Shown: piece by piece, positions 53,442 through 63,032 of the stretch
Layout: each line of letters opens with the position of its first letter
Numbering within the stretch: the stretch's first letter is position 1
DNA from: Ruania albidiflava DSM 18029
GTDB lineage: Bacteria > Actinomycetota > Actinomycetes > Actinomycetales > Beutenbergiaceae
Direction of reading: 5' to 3'
DNA: 64,000 bases
Assembly: GCF_000421225.1 (NCBI RefSeq)
Contig: NZ_ATWL01000006.1
Span: forward strand, 168,489 to 232,488
Notes under the pieces: model-generated
Told to the model about the DNA's origin: nothing
Databases searched by the model: none
What the model saw: only the letters and a program-made list of their open reading frames with translations
Program-made: the position numbers and the translations under genes

Positions 53442-53971
53442 CGATGCGCCGCCGGCAGGGCGTCCCCGAGCCAGAGCCAGGCCAGCTCGGCTGCGATCTG
53501 CTGGACCGGTCGGTCGTCGGTGGCAACCCGGTGCACGTGGGCCCCTGCGCGCTCCTCCAGGCGACGAGCAGCAGGGGCCGAGTGTTCCACGTGCGCCACC
53601 AGGGAGTCGCCGTGCTCACGCCGGGCGAGCCTGGCGCCGGCGGTGGCGTCCGAGGCGGTGAGCAGCACAGCGGTGACTGTGGGGTCGTCACCCATCGCGG
53701 CCGAGAGCTCGTCGGCGGCCAGCACGCTGACGGTGTTCGTGTAGACGAGGCGTCGGTAGCCGAGCTCGCGGTAGCCCGCCCAGACCGCTGCCAGGTTGCG
53801 TTCTGCGAGGTGGTGCTCCCACGGGGGCGGCCAGGCCAGGTCGAGCATGTCGCCCTCGATGAGTGCGTGGCGCACCCGCGCGCTGCTGAGCAGGTGGTGC
53901 AGCGCCGAGGCCACGGACGTCTTCCCGGCACCGGAGCGGCCACCGATCAGCAGCAGCTCCGTCCCGCTCAC
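53438..53971 (-). CDS. Small P-loop ATPase (kinase-like), first of a pair
   Basis: A 177-residue P-loop protein: Walker A LIGGRSGAGKTSVAS, then IEGDMLDLAWPP and VAHVEHSAPAARRLEE, resembling a small nucleotide or sugar kinase. GTG 53971 overlaps the preceding gene by 4 nt. The substrate is unknown. Confidence 0.8.
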   Translation of the reverse strand: MSGTELLLIGGRSGAGKTSVASALHHLLSSARVRHALIEGDMLDLAWPPPWEHHLAERNLAAVWAGYRELGYRRLVYTNTVSVLAADELSAAMGDDPTVTAVLLTASDATAGARLARREHGDSLVAHVEHSAPAARRLEERAGAHVHRVATDDRPVQQIAAELAWLWLGDALPAAHR

Positions 53972-54585
53972 GGCTGCCACCAGCCGGCGCGGAAGACCGG
54001 TGCCCGACCGGTGATCGCGTCCCGGCACCAGGCCGCCACCTGCGCACCGACCTCCGCCTCGGTGAGCGGGCTGGTGTCGATCACGGTCATCGCCCACTCC
54101 GGGCCCGGGTCGCGGCCGGTCCACCGGTGCCAACGCATCTGCGGCCAGGCGTCGGTGGTGACCGCCTCTGGCAGGTGCGCCGGGTCGCTGGCGTGGCGGC
54201 GCATCCAGTCGGCGAACCCATGGTGCAGGTGCCGGTGCTCCGGTGGGTCACCGCGCTGGTCCAGGCGGGCGGACTGGGTGTCCTGGTCCACGTCCAGCAG
54301 GCAGACCGCCACGTCGACCTGGTCGGCGGACGGGACGGCCAGCACCTCACCGGCAGGGACCGGATCGCCGGCGAACAGCAGGTGCCGTCCCTGCTCGACC
54401 AGCTCGATCGCGCGGCGCACCGCGACTTCCACCTGCTGCTGCCGCCAGGCGACGGTCGGCACCGCGGGCACCTCCCCGAGATCGCGCAGCTCGACGGCCT
54501 CGATGCTTTCCGGCAGGAGCGCTGCTGCGTGCCGCCGGGCGGTGGACTTGCCGGAGCCGGAGGCGCCGGAGACGAGCAGGAACAT
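53968..54585 (-). CDS. Small P-loop ATPase (kinase-like), second of a pair
   Basis: A 205-residue P-loop protein: Walker A VSGASGSGKSTARRH, then an acidic LLDVDQDTQSARLDQRG and VIDTSPLTEAEVGAQV near the end, similar to gluconate-kinase-fold proteins. First gene of the three-P-loop operon (54585 to 52287, minus strand). Substrate unknown. Confidence 0.8.
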   Translation of the reverse strand: MFLLVSGASGSGKSTARRHAAALLPESIEAVELRDLGEVPAVPTVAWRQQQVEVAVRRAIELVEQGRHLLFAGDPVPAGEVLAVPSADQVDVAVCLLDVDQDTQSARLDQRGDPPEHRHLHHGFADWMRRHASDPAHLPEAVTTDAWPQMRWHRWTGRDPGPEWAMTVIDTSPLTEAEVGAQVAAWCRDAITGRAPVFRAGWWQP

Positions 54586-54633
54586 GCTGGCAACGGTAGC
54601 GGCGGGTGCCAACGTCTTTCCCGCCTCGGCGGC

Positions 54634-54673
54634 ACCGCAGTCTCCGCTGGGCAGGACCGCAGTCTCCGCTGGG
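54634..54673. repeat. 18-bp direct repeat upstream of the P-loop operon
   Basis: ACCGCAGTCTCCGCTGGG occurs at 54634-54651 and 54656-54673, four bases apart. It lies about 50 nt before the operon start on the minus strand, so it may be a tandem operator. Confidence 0.75.
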
Positions 54674-54713
54674 AACCGCCAGTCAGCACCGGCAGCCGGG
54701 GACACCCGGCCGC

Positions 54714-55508
54714 TCAGGTGCCGCCCTCGGCGGCGATCACCGCGGCTTCAGCGTGCGCGGCGGCCGCGTCCAGGTACTGCCCACCGCGGACCTCCGGCCA
54801 GAGCTCACCGGCCGCGTCCGGGTGCAGCCGGTAGGCCAGCGGGCGGGCGTTCGGCAGGTTCAGCGCCGCCAGCTGCACCCCGTCGAGCCGGTCCAGCACC
54901 GCGCACAGGGCGCGCAGCGAGTTGCCGTGTGCCACCACCAGCACGCGGTGGCCGGCCGCGAGATGGCCGCCGAGCACGTCGGTGGTCCACGGGCGGACCC
55001 GCTCGACCACGTCCGCCAGCGACTCGGTGGCGCTCAGTGCCTCCTCCGGCAGCCGGTCGAACGGCGGGAGCCGGCGCCACAGCGCGAGCGTCTCAGCCGG
55101 CAGCTCCGGTGGCCGTCCCTGCAGAGACCGGCGCCAGTGCAGGAACTGCTCGTAGCCGAACCGGTCGGCGATCTCGGCCTTCAGGTAGCCGGAGAGTGCC
55201 CCGTAGTTGCGTTCGTTCAGCCGCCAGTCCCGTTCCACGGTGATGGGCTCCGGCCAGGCGGTGACGGCGAGCTCGGCCGTGCGCCAGCCCCGCACCAGCT
55301 CCGAGGTGCACACCACGTCGGGTGCCCAGCCCGTCTCAGCCAGGCGTCGTCCAGCGAGCAGGCACTCCTGCTCTCCAGCCGGGGTGAGGCCGACGTCGAT
55401 CACGCCGGTGAACAGCTCCCGGGCATTGGCGACCGACTCCCCGTGCCGCAGCAGCACCACGTTCGCCGCCGACGGCGTACCGCCGGCCGCTGCCGTCAAC
55501 GGGTGCAC
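54714..55508 (-). CDS. Phosphoglycerate mutase family protein (2,3-BPG dependent type)
   Basis: A 264-residue histidine phosphatase-fold enzyme: phospho-His in LLRHGESVANA, ERNYGALSGYLKAEIADRFG and the second His in VVAHGNSLRALCAVLDRL. The YGALSGYLK stretch and length resemble true dPGM (GpmA). A second housekeeping gpmA may exist elsewhere, so a side role is possible. GTG 55508 is the start. Confidence 0.85.
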   Translation of the reverse strand: MHPLTAAAGGTPSAANVVLLRHGESVANARELFTGVIDVGLTPAGEQECLLAGRRLAETGWAPDVVCTSELVRGWRTAELAVTAWPEPITVERDWRLNERNYGALSGYLKAEIADRFGYEQFLHWRRSLQGRPPELPAETLALWRRLPPFDRLPEEALSATESLADVVERVRPWTTDVLGGHLAAGHRVLVVAHGNSLRALCAVLDRLDGVQLAALNLPNARPLAYRLHPDAAGELWPEVRGGQYLDAAAAHAEAAVIAAEGGT

Positions 55509-55577
55509 GGCCGGAGCAGCGCAGGGCGGTAGGTCGGTGCGCAGGTCATCGGGACTCAGCGTACCGAGGTGCCTCCC

Positions 55578-57065
55578 TCAGGCGTACGGCGTACCAGCCC
55601 GCCGCCGGTCCCACTGGTCCTTGTACGCCATCACCAGAGCCGTGGTCACCACCAGGGCGATCAGGCCGAAGCCGATGGCCACCGCCGTCGACCAGCTGGT
55701 GCTCTCCAGGGAGACGAACACCGCAGCGGTGATCACCGCGATGCCGATCGAGGTGCCCATCCGCTGACCGGTCTGCATGATCGCCCCGGAGCTGCCTGCG
55801 TACTGCAACGGCACCTCGGCCAGGGTGAGGGTCTGGTTGGGGCTGATCACCGACCCTTGGGCGATCCCGATGAACGCCAGGCTGAGCATCAGCCACCACA
55901 CGCTCAGCCCGATGGCCTCGTGCAGCACCGCTACCGCGACACTCAGGGCGAGGCCGAACAGGGCGAAGTACAGCCCACCGATGACGATCTTCCGGCCCAG
56001 CTGAGTGACTCGTTTGCCGGCCCAGTTCGCCGCGATCGCGGACAGGATCGCTGAGGGGATGCCGACCGTCCCCGCCTCGAGCGCAGACTTCCCGGCACCT
56101 TGCTGCATGTACATCGCGACCAGTACCCAGATGCTGGTCATCCCGAGGAAGTAGAGGGTGACGATCACGCTGCCGTTGGTGAAGCTCTTCGTACGGAAGA
56201 TGCGCAGGTCGACCATCGGGCTGCGCCCACGGGCGGCATAGCGACGCTCCCACTTCACCCAGGCGACCACGAGGAGCACACCGACCGGGAACAGCAACCA
56301 GGTACCTGCCGCGGTCCGAGACTCCATGAACGGGAAGAGCATCGCCAGCACTGCCAGCCCGAGCAGCAGAGAACCGACCGGGTCGATCGACGTACGGCCG
56401 GCGCTGCTCACCTCCCCGGCGGGACGACGCCGGAAAAGCGGCTTGGGGAACCAGAGGAACGCCAAGATGATGGTCACGATGCCGACCGGCACGTTCACCA
56501 AGAACGTCAGTCGCCAGCCGAAGTCGGGTCCGCCGAGCCGGATCAGCAGGCCACCGAGCACCGGGCCGATACCGACCGCCACTCCGACCACGCTGCCGAA
56601 GTATCCGAACGCCCGTCCCCGTTCGGCCCCGCGGAAGTACTGCTGGATCATGCCCACGCCCTGGGGGTTGAGCAGGCCGGAGCCGACCCCCTGCACGAAC
56701 CGGGCCGCGTTCAGCATCTCCGGGTTCGGCGCGATGCTGGACGCCACCGATGCGGCAGTGAACACCACGACCCCGATGACGAAGATCCCGCCGCGCCCGA
56801 CGATGTCGCCCGCGCGACCCGCGGCCACGAGCACCACACCGAAGGTGAGCGCATAACCGGAGAGCACCCACTGCAGGTCCGACTCGCTGGCGCCCAGACC
56901 GCTCTGGATCGACGGCAGGGCGACGTTGACGATGCTCACCGCGATCAACGACATGAAGATCGCCGCGAGGAGCACGATCAGGATGCGCCAGCGAACGGGT
57001 TGCGGAGCGAAGTCGGCGTCCCCGGTCTCGCTGCGCGCCTGCACCTGTTGTTCCCTCCTGGTCAT
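55578..57065 (-). CDS. DHA2 family MFS transporter
   Basis: A 495-residue, about 14-helix exporter (GTG 57080 would give 500): first helix SLIAVSIVNVALPSIQ, AGRAGDIVGRGG (motif A) and GPVLGGLLIRLGG (motif C). It belongs to the EmrB/QacA drug-efflux group. It is a single gene without a neighbouring regulator. Neither start has a clear ribosome binding site. Confidence 0.9.
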   Translation of the reverse strand: MTRREQQVQARSETGDADFAPQPVRWRILIVLLAAIFMSLIAVSIVNVALPSIQSGLGASESDLQWVLSGYALTFGVVLVAAGRAGDIVGRGGIFVIGVVVFTAASVASSIAPNPEMLNAARFVQGVGSGLLNPQGVGMIQQYFRGAERGRAFGYFGSVVGVAVGIGPVLGGLLIRLGGPDFGWRLTFLVNVPVGIVTIILAFLWFPKPLFRRRPAGEVSSAGRTSIDPVGSLLLGLAVLAMLFPFMESRTAAGTWLLFPVGVLLVVAWVKWERRYAARGRSPMVDLRIFRTKSFTNGSVIVTLYFLGMTSIWVLVAMYMQQGAGKSALEAGTVGIPSAILSAIAANWAGKRVTQLGRKIVIGGLYFALFGLALSVAVAVLHEAIGLSVWWLMLSLAFIGIAQGSVISPNQTLTLAEVPLQYAGSSGAIMQTGQRMGTSIGIAVITAAVFVSLESTSWSTAVAIGFGLIALVVTTALVMAYKDQWDRRRAGTPYA

Positions 57066-57164
57066 CACCGGCGAGAACACTGTCTCTGGCCCGTTTCATC
57101 CCGGGTCGAGTGTAGATCCGGCCACACCCGGCCCTACGGATGCTCCGGTCGTACGCTGAGAAAC

Positions 57165-57443
57165 ATGGACGTCGAGCACACGGAACCCGAGCACGTCGAA
57201 CCTGAGCACGAGCAGGTGGAACCCGAGCAACGACAGGTGCGCTGGCAGGACTTCACCCCGGTGCAGCAGGTGACGATCATCGCGGCCGCCCTGGTCGAGA
57301 TCAGCCTGCTGGTCGCTGCTCTGGTGGACCTGAAGCGTCGGCCGGCCGAGGAGGTGCGGGGCCGCAAGGGCATCTGGGCGGCGGTGAGCTTCGTGAACCT
57401 CGTCGGACCGATCAGCTACTTCGCCTTCGGCAGGAAGCGCTGA
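57165..57443 (+). CDS. PLDc_N domain small membrane protein
   Basis: A 92-residue protein. The N-terminus is an acidic EPEH-type repeat, followed by one helix and the PLD nuclease N-terminal domain core RGRKGIWAAVSFVNLVGPIS ending in YFAFGRKR. Such stand-alone PLDc_N proteins are common in actinobacteria and of unknown role. TACGCT at 57152-57157 lies 7 nt before ATG 57165, suggesting a leaderless mRNA. Confidence 0.85.
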   Translation: MDVEHTEPEHVEPEHEQVEPEQRQVRWQDFTPVQQVTIIAAALVEISLLVAALVDLKRRPAEEVRGRKGIWAAVSFVNLVGPISYFAFGRKR

Positions 57444-57447
57444 CCGC

Positions 57448-57885
57448 TCAGCTTCTCGAAGCACTCAGCGCTGCGGCGATCCGCTCCGCGTACTGCGCCG
57501 CCTCGCCTTCGGCATACTTCTGTCGCGGCCAGAAGAAGCCGCGCAGCCCGTCCTTGCGGCGGCGCGGCACCACGTGCGCGTGCAGGTGGTGCACGGTCTG
57601 GCTGACCACGTTGTTCACCGCCACGAACGTGCCGTGCGCGTCCAGGGCGTCCGGGAGCACGGCGGCCACCCGCTGCACCGCGGCGAAGAACGGCCCGACC
57701 TGCTCAGCGGGCAGGTCCGGCAGGGTGACGTGGTGCTCCCGCGGGATCACCAGCACATGCCCCTTGAACAGCGGTCGGAAGTCGAGGAACGCGAAAACGT
57801 CCGGCTCGTCCAGCACCACCGGGGTGGGCTCGCTGCCGGCGACCATCGCGCAGAACACACAGTCGGTCCGTGTCTCAGCCGTCAT
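57448..57885 (-). CDS. HIT family hydrolase
   Basis: A 145-residue histidine-triad protein: zinc-type CVFCAMVAG at the start, FKGHVLVIPREHH in the middle and the catalytic HHLHAHVVP. It should hydrolyse nucleotide phosphoramidates or dinucleoside polyphosphates. It is convergent with the PLDc_N gene and divergent from mqo. Length is typical for the HIT family. Confidence 0.93.
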   Translation of the reverse strand: MTAETRTDCVFCAMVAGSEPTPVVLDEPDVFAFLDFRPLFKGHVLVIPREHHVTLPDLPAEQVGPFFAAVQRVAAVLPDALDAHGTFVAVNNVVSQTVHHLHAHVVPRRRKDGLRGFFWPRQKYAEGEAAQYAERIAAALSASRS

Positions 57886-57968
57886 CCTCAGATCATGTCA
57901 AAACCATGCACCGACGCATCGCAGACGCCGGAGCGGTGACCGCTGCGCTGCGTGGGTACCCTTCGAGC

Positions 57969-59438
57969 ATGAGCTCCACCACCGCTGACGTCGCCCTGGT
58001 CGGCGCCGGCATCATGAGTGCCACGCTGGTCACACTGATCCAGCGGCTGGAACCGGACTGGTCGGTCGAGGTCTTCGAGGCGCTCGACGGCGCCGCGCAG
58101 GAGAGCTCGAACGCGTGGCACAACGCCGGCACCGGGCACGCCGGGTTCTGCGAGCTGGACTACGCCACCCCGCTGCCGAACGGCACGCTGGAGGTGACCA
58201 ACGCCGTCACCATCAACGAACAGTTCCAGATCACTCGCCAGCTCTGGTCCTCGCTGCTGTCCAAGGGGGTATTGCCGACGGCGGAGACGTTCGTGCACAG
58301 CACTCCGCACCTGGCGTTCGTCTCCGGTGCGCAGGACGTGGCGTTCCTGCGGCAGTGGTACGACGCACTCAAGGGCGAGCCGCTGTTCGCGAACCTGCGC
58401 TACAGCGACTCCCGTGACGAGATCGGCCAGTGGTCCAGCGCCCTGGTGCAGGGCCGCGATGCGAACGAGCCGATCGCCGCCACCTATGAGGCGTCCGGAT
58501 CTGATGTCGACTACGGCGCTCTGGCCCGGGCACTCATCGATGCAGCAGCCCCCGCCGGCGCAGCAGTGCACCTGCAGCACCGGGTGGTGGACCTGGACCG
58601 CGACGGGGACGCGTGGCGGATCACGCACCGCTCCCCCGCAGGCACTGGCACCAGCCGGGCCCGCTTCGTGTTCGTCGGCGCCGGCGGTGGGGCGCTGCAG
58701 CTGCTGCAGCGGGCCGGCATCCCGGAGGCGGACGGGTTCGCCGGGTTCCCGGTGAGCGGGAAGTTCTTGCGCACCCGCTCCCCCGAGGTGGTCGCCGCGC
58801 ACCGGGTGAAAGCCTACGGCCGGGCCGAGCAGGGGGTCCCGGGGCTCGGCGCACCGCACCTGGACTACCGGACCGTGGAGGGAGAGGGGTCGGTGCTGTT
58901 CGGCCCGTTCGCCGGGTTCGACCCTCGGTTCCTGAAGAACGGCTCCCGGCTGGACCTGCTGCGCACCATCCGCGCTGGGAACATCGGCGCCCTGCTGAAC
59001 GTCGCAGTCGACAACTTCGACCTGGTGGCCTACCTGGTGCGGGAGATCACCGCCTCCAAGGCGAAGCAGATGCGGGCGCTGCGCCGGATGATGCCCAGCG
59101 CCGAGGCGGAGGACTGGGAGCTGATCACCGCCGGCCAGCGGGTGCAGGTGATCGCCAAGGACTCCCGGGGACGTGGCCGGTTGCAGTTCGGTACCGAGCT
59201 GGTGGTCTCGCCGGACAACGGCCTGGCTGGTCTGCTCGGCGCCTCCCCCGGCGCTTCCACAGCGGTCTCGGTGATGATCCGGCTGCTGCAGCAGGCCTTC
59301 CCGGACCGCTCGACCCGGTGGGACGGCCCGCTGCGCGAGCTGGTGCCGTCACTGGGCCGCGCGATGAACACCGACGAGGACTGGGCGATGGACATCCGTC
59401 GGGAGACGGCGGACGCCCTCGGCCTGGCGGGTGTGTGA
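57969..59438 (+). CDS. mqo: Malate:quinone oxidoreductase
   Basis: A 489-residue FAD enzyme that oxidises malate to oxaloacetate and passes electrons to quinones at the membrane. Signatures are LVGAGIMSATL, SSNAWHNAGTGHAGFCELDY, the later VSGKFLRT and LGASPGASTAVSVM. Length is normal. ATG 57969 is used: TACCCT (57957-57962) sits 6 nt before it, so the message is probably leaderless. Confidence 0.95.
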   Translation: MSSTTADVALVGAGIMSATLVTLIQRLEPDWSVEVFEALDGAAQESSNAWHNAGTGHAGFCELDYATPLPNGTLEVTNAVTINEQFQITRQLWSSLLSKGVLPTAETFVHSTPHLAFVSGAQDVAFLRQWYDALKGEPLFANLRYSDSRDEIGQWSSALVQGRDANEPIAATYEASGSDVDYGALARALIDAAAPAGAAVHLQHRVVDLDRDGDAWRITHRSPAGTGTSRARFVFVGAGGGALQLLQRAGIPEADGFAGFPVSGKFLRTRSPEVVAAHRVKAYGRAEQGVPGLGAPHLDYRTVEGEGSVLFGPFAGFDPRFLKNGSRLDLLRTIRAGNIGALLNVAVDNFDLVAYLVREITASKAKQMRALRRMMPSAEAEDWELITAGQRVQVIAKDSRGRGRLQFGTELVVSPDNGLAGLLGASPGASTAVSVMIRLLQQAFPDRSTRWDGPLRELVPSLGRAMNTDEDWAMDIRRETADALGLAGV

Positions 59439-59533
59439 GCCAGCTTTAGGTAGAACCAATAAAGTGCCCTAACGTTCCTAAGGTGTCTGGGCGCCTGTAG
59501 GAGACAGTCTCCAGCTGCGCAACCCCGCTGTGC

Positions 59534-62500
59534 TCACGCCACGCCTGCCGGCGCAGCATTGGCACGCACCTCGTCGATGATCGTGACCAGGTTCTCGACC
59601 GCGTCGGGGAACAGGAAGTCCGGTCCGGTGGGTGCATGGTCGGTGAACGGCGACTCGTAGAGGCGACCCGGCTCCATCTGCCCGTTCGCGGTGAGCTCCT
59701 CCACGATCAGGTTGATGAACCGGATCTGTTCGACGGTGAAGCGCGCCTCGTCCAGGTATTCGGCGAACGCCTCCTGGGCGGCCTGGCGGTCCAGCCCGAC
59801 CAGGGAGCGGATGAAGAGGCCGAGTCCACCGGTCTGTTCGGCAGCCCGGGCCAGGTCGGCGTCCTGCGCACCGGCCGCCCGGAGCATCTCGGCCAACGAC
59901 GTCAGATCCTCCGGGGTGAGCGGCTTGTTGCGGTGCAAGCGTTGCAGCGCCACGTGGTCGATGTGCTGGCGCAGGTAGGTCTCTGCTTTCGCACGGAACC
60001 GTTCGAAGTCGGTGCCCGGCGTGACACCGGGAAGGTCGACGAACGCCGCGTCGCCGACCGTGTCCTCGAAGTCGGTGTAGACCGGCTTGCGTGCGGTACG
60101 TTCCACGAACTGCACGAGGGAGCGCAGCCGGAGCCGAGCCAGCTCCAGCATGCTCAGGGTCACGTCCACCCACCACTGGTCACCGGCAACTGACTCGATC
60201 AGCACCGCCTGCTCGGCCACGGACGGGATCGCTGTCTTCGCAAGCAGCTGTCCGGCGATCGCCTGGACCGATTCACGCACCCGCTCGGCGGTGGCGGCGT
60301 CACCCTGCAGGTCGGCGAGCTGGCGGCGCAGGATCAGCAGGTCGAACCGCTTGGCGGCCTCGTCTGCGTCCTTCGCCGCACTCGGCAGGCCGGCCAGCGC
60401 CAGCACGTGCTCGGCGTCCTCACGGGAGAGCGACTCCCACGCCGCACGTTCAGCGAATCGCTCCACCGCCCGCCGGTGCGGCCGCACGAGCACGTTGCCG
60501 GTGGTCATGCCGGCGACAAACTCGTGCCACAGATCAGCGGAAGATGACCGCAGATCGGGAGCTCCGCCGTCGAGATCAAGAGTGGTGATCAGCTCCAGGC
60601 GAGACTCCATGATCCGCTGGGTGAGCGACTTCTGCAGAGCTCCTTCAGCGCCCGGCAGATCCTGGCTGAAGAACTCCAAGTTCCCGCAGAAGTCGAAGAC
60701 GAGGAAGTCCTCCTTGTCCGCTCCGGGGCCGAACAGATCAGCACACATGCGCGTCCCCCGGCCGATCATCTGCCAGAACTTCGACTTGGATCGCACCATC
60801 TTGAAGAAGACCAGGTTGACCACCTCAGGCACGTCGATGCCGGTGTCCAGCATGTCCACGCTGATGGCGATGTGCGGTGCCTTGTCCTTGGTCGAGAAGG
60901 CGTCGATGAGGGACTGCGCGTATCTGTTGTCATATGTGATCACGCGGGCGAACTGTCCGCCGTACTCGGGCCAACCGATGTCGAACCGGCGCTGCACGAA
61001 CGCAGCGTGCGCCTGGTTCTTGGCGAAGATGATGGTCTTGCCGAGCCGGTCCCCACCGGCCACCTTGTACCCCTCGCTCATCACCGTGGCGAGCACCTTA
61101 TCCACGGTGTCCTCGTTGAACAGGAACCGGTTCAGCTCCTCGGCGCCGACCTCGTCCGGTGGTTCCTCCTCACCCCAGTCCAGACTGTCCCACTGGTCCT
61201 TCTCCTCGTCGGTGAGGTCCTGGTAGCGGATGCCGGAGCGAAGAAACTTCGTGCCGACCGCTACACCCTTCGGCGGGACGAGCCAGCCGTCCTTGACGGC
61301 TTCCTCGAGGCTGTAGGCATCGGTGGGGACGCCGTCCTCCAGGTGGAACAGCCGATACGTGTTGTGGTCCACCTCGTCCTTGGGGGTGGCGGTGAGACCG
61401 ACGAGCATGGCATCGAAGTAGTCGAAGATCGCGCCGTACTTGGCATAGACCGACCGGTGCGCCTCGTCGATGACGACCAGGTCGAAGTAGCCGGGTCCGA
61501 AGAGGCGGCGCGCGCCGTCGACGCGGTTGATCAGGTTGAGCATGGTCGGATAGGTGGAGACGTACACCCGCCCGTCCGTGATCTTGTCGGTGACCAGGTT
61601 GACCGTGGTGGCGGAAGGAAGATGGGCCGTGAAAGCACCGACTGCCTAGTTCACCAGGGCGGTGCGGTCGGCCAGGAACAGCACACGTTTCACCCAGCCT
61701 TGCTTCATCAGCTGATCGACCAGGGCGATGACGGTGCGCGTCTTCCCTGAACCGGTGGCCATCACCAGCAGTGCTTCCCGTTGCTTGGCGTCGAAGGCGG
61801 CATCGACGGCAGCGATGGCTCGGTGCTGGTAGGGCCGCTCCACGATGTCCGAGTCGATCGGGGCGCCGGCCAACGGGCGCCGGGCCTGGCGGCGCTGGAT
61901 GAGCAGCTCCAGCTCGTCTCGGGTGTAGAAGCCCTGCACCTGGCGCGGCGGATAGCCGGCGGCGTCGTCCCAGAGCCAGTGCTCGTAGCCGTTGGTGTAG
62001 AAGATCACCGGGCGCCGGCCGAACTCTTGCTCCAGGCAGTCCGCGTACAGCACCGCCTGCTGCTGCCCGACCTGGGGACTCTTGCTGGTGCGCTTGGCCT
62101 CGACGACCGCGAGCGGAAGACCGTCGGCACCCCAGAGCACATAGTCCACATACCCGGTGCCGTGCGCGTTCGGCATGCCGGTCACCGGGTACTCGCGGTC
62201 GCGTTCGGCATCCAGCGGCCAGCCGGCTTCGTGCAGGAGTTCGTCGATGAACGCGTCCCTGGTCTCGGCCTCGTTGTAGTCGCGATCGTCGACTGCGGTC
62301 TTGTTCGCCTGGGCAGCGGCGACCTGTGTCCGCAGGCTCTGGATCTCGGCCTGGTGCTCGGCGAGCAGGTCGTCCTTCTCCTGCAGCTGCTTGGCGTGCG
62401 CTTCGTCCTGCTCGGCGAACTTCTCCGCAAGGCGTTGGACTTCCTGCCGGGAGAGGGGCGCAGCCTGAGCGGCTCGGGCAGGATCGAACGCCTGCTGCAT

Positions 62501-62890
62501 GGGCACGGCTTCTGGATGCTCGGTGTGGTGGAAGGCCGCCCAGACCATCACGTGGTGCAGCTCGCGCAGCGCATGCATGGCGGCATTCGTGGGGATGGGC
62601 TGGGCATCGTGCACCGCCCGGTTGCCCAGGTTGCGGATCAGGTTCAGCTTCTGCCCGACGGCGTTGCCCACCCTGGTCTTGAAGGTTGCGTCGTTGATGC
62701 GGGCGGCCAGGTCATCCCGGTACGGCTCGGGCAGGTCCCACAGGTCGTAGAGGTGGTAGACAAGCAGCTCGACCGCGCGGCGGGCATAGAAGCAGGCCGA
62801 GCGCGGATCGCTGCTGAGGTAGGACTCTGCGCGGGCACAGTCGGAGTGGACGGCGGGCAGCGTCTCACGCAGGAAGGCGAAGTTGCTCAT
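59534..62890 (-). pseudogene. hsdR: Type I restriction enzyme subunit R (hsdR) with amber codon
   Basis: An otherwise complete 1118-codon hsdR interrupted once. Order: DUF4145-like N-terminus (LPAVHSDCARAESYLSSDPR), coiled coil about 155-205, nuclease domain (GYVDYVLWG then LAVVEAKRT), Walker A LVMATGSGKTRT, then after the stop DEAH (VVIDEAHRS), ATPK, a helicase C domain (DMLDTGIDVPEVVNL, MIGRGTRMC) and a C-terminal domain. Codon 415, TAG at 61646-61648, replaces an expected Gln in ADRTALVNQAV; the frame continues unchanged. No hsdM or hsdS is in the window; insertion sequences lie upstream. Restriction should be off unless the stop is suppressed. Confidence 0.88.
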
Positions 62891-62960
62891 AGCGTCCCCT
62901 CTCGTGCGCGCGGCTGGTGCCTATCCTGCCGTATACGAGGGACACCGTGCCGCTACCGTA

Positions 62961-63020
62961 GTGCCTCAATTGCAAGTGCCCGCGAAAGTTGGTCCGTGCC
63001 TCATGTAGGAATGCCCGCGA
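62961..63020. repeat. Terminal direct repeats of the truncated IS
   Basis: A 25-bp motif (GTGCCTCA, eight mostly variable bases, TGCCCGCGA) occurs at 62961-62985 and 62996-63020, 35 nt apart, just outside the transposase stop. This looks like paired transposase binding sites at an IS end. Confidence 0.6.
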
Positions 63021-63032
63021 GGCTGGGGTGGG

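Noticed and set aside
59534..62890. Two separate genes (a helicase and a nuclease subunit)
   Set aside because: Both parts are in the same frame, separated by one stop and 26 open codons that match the expected HsdR sequence.
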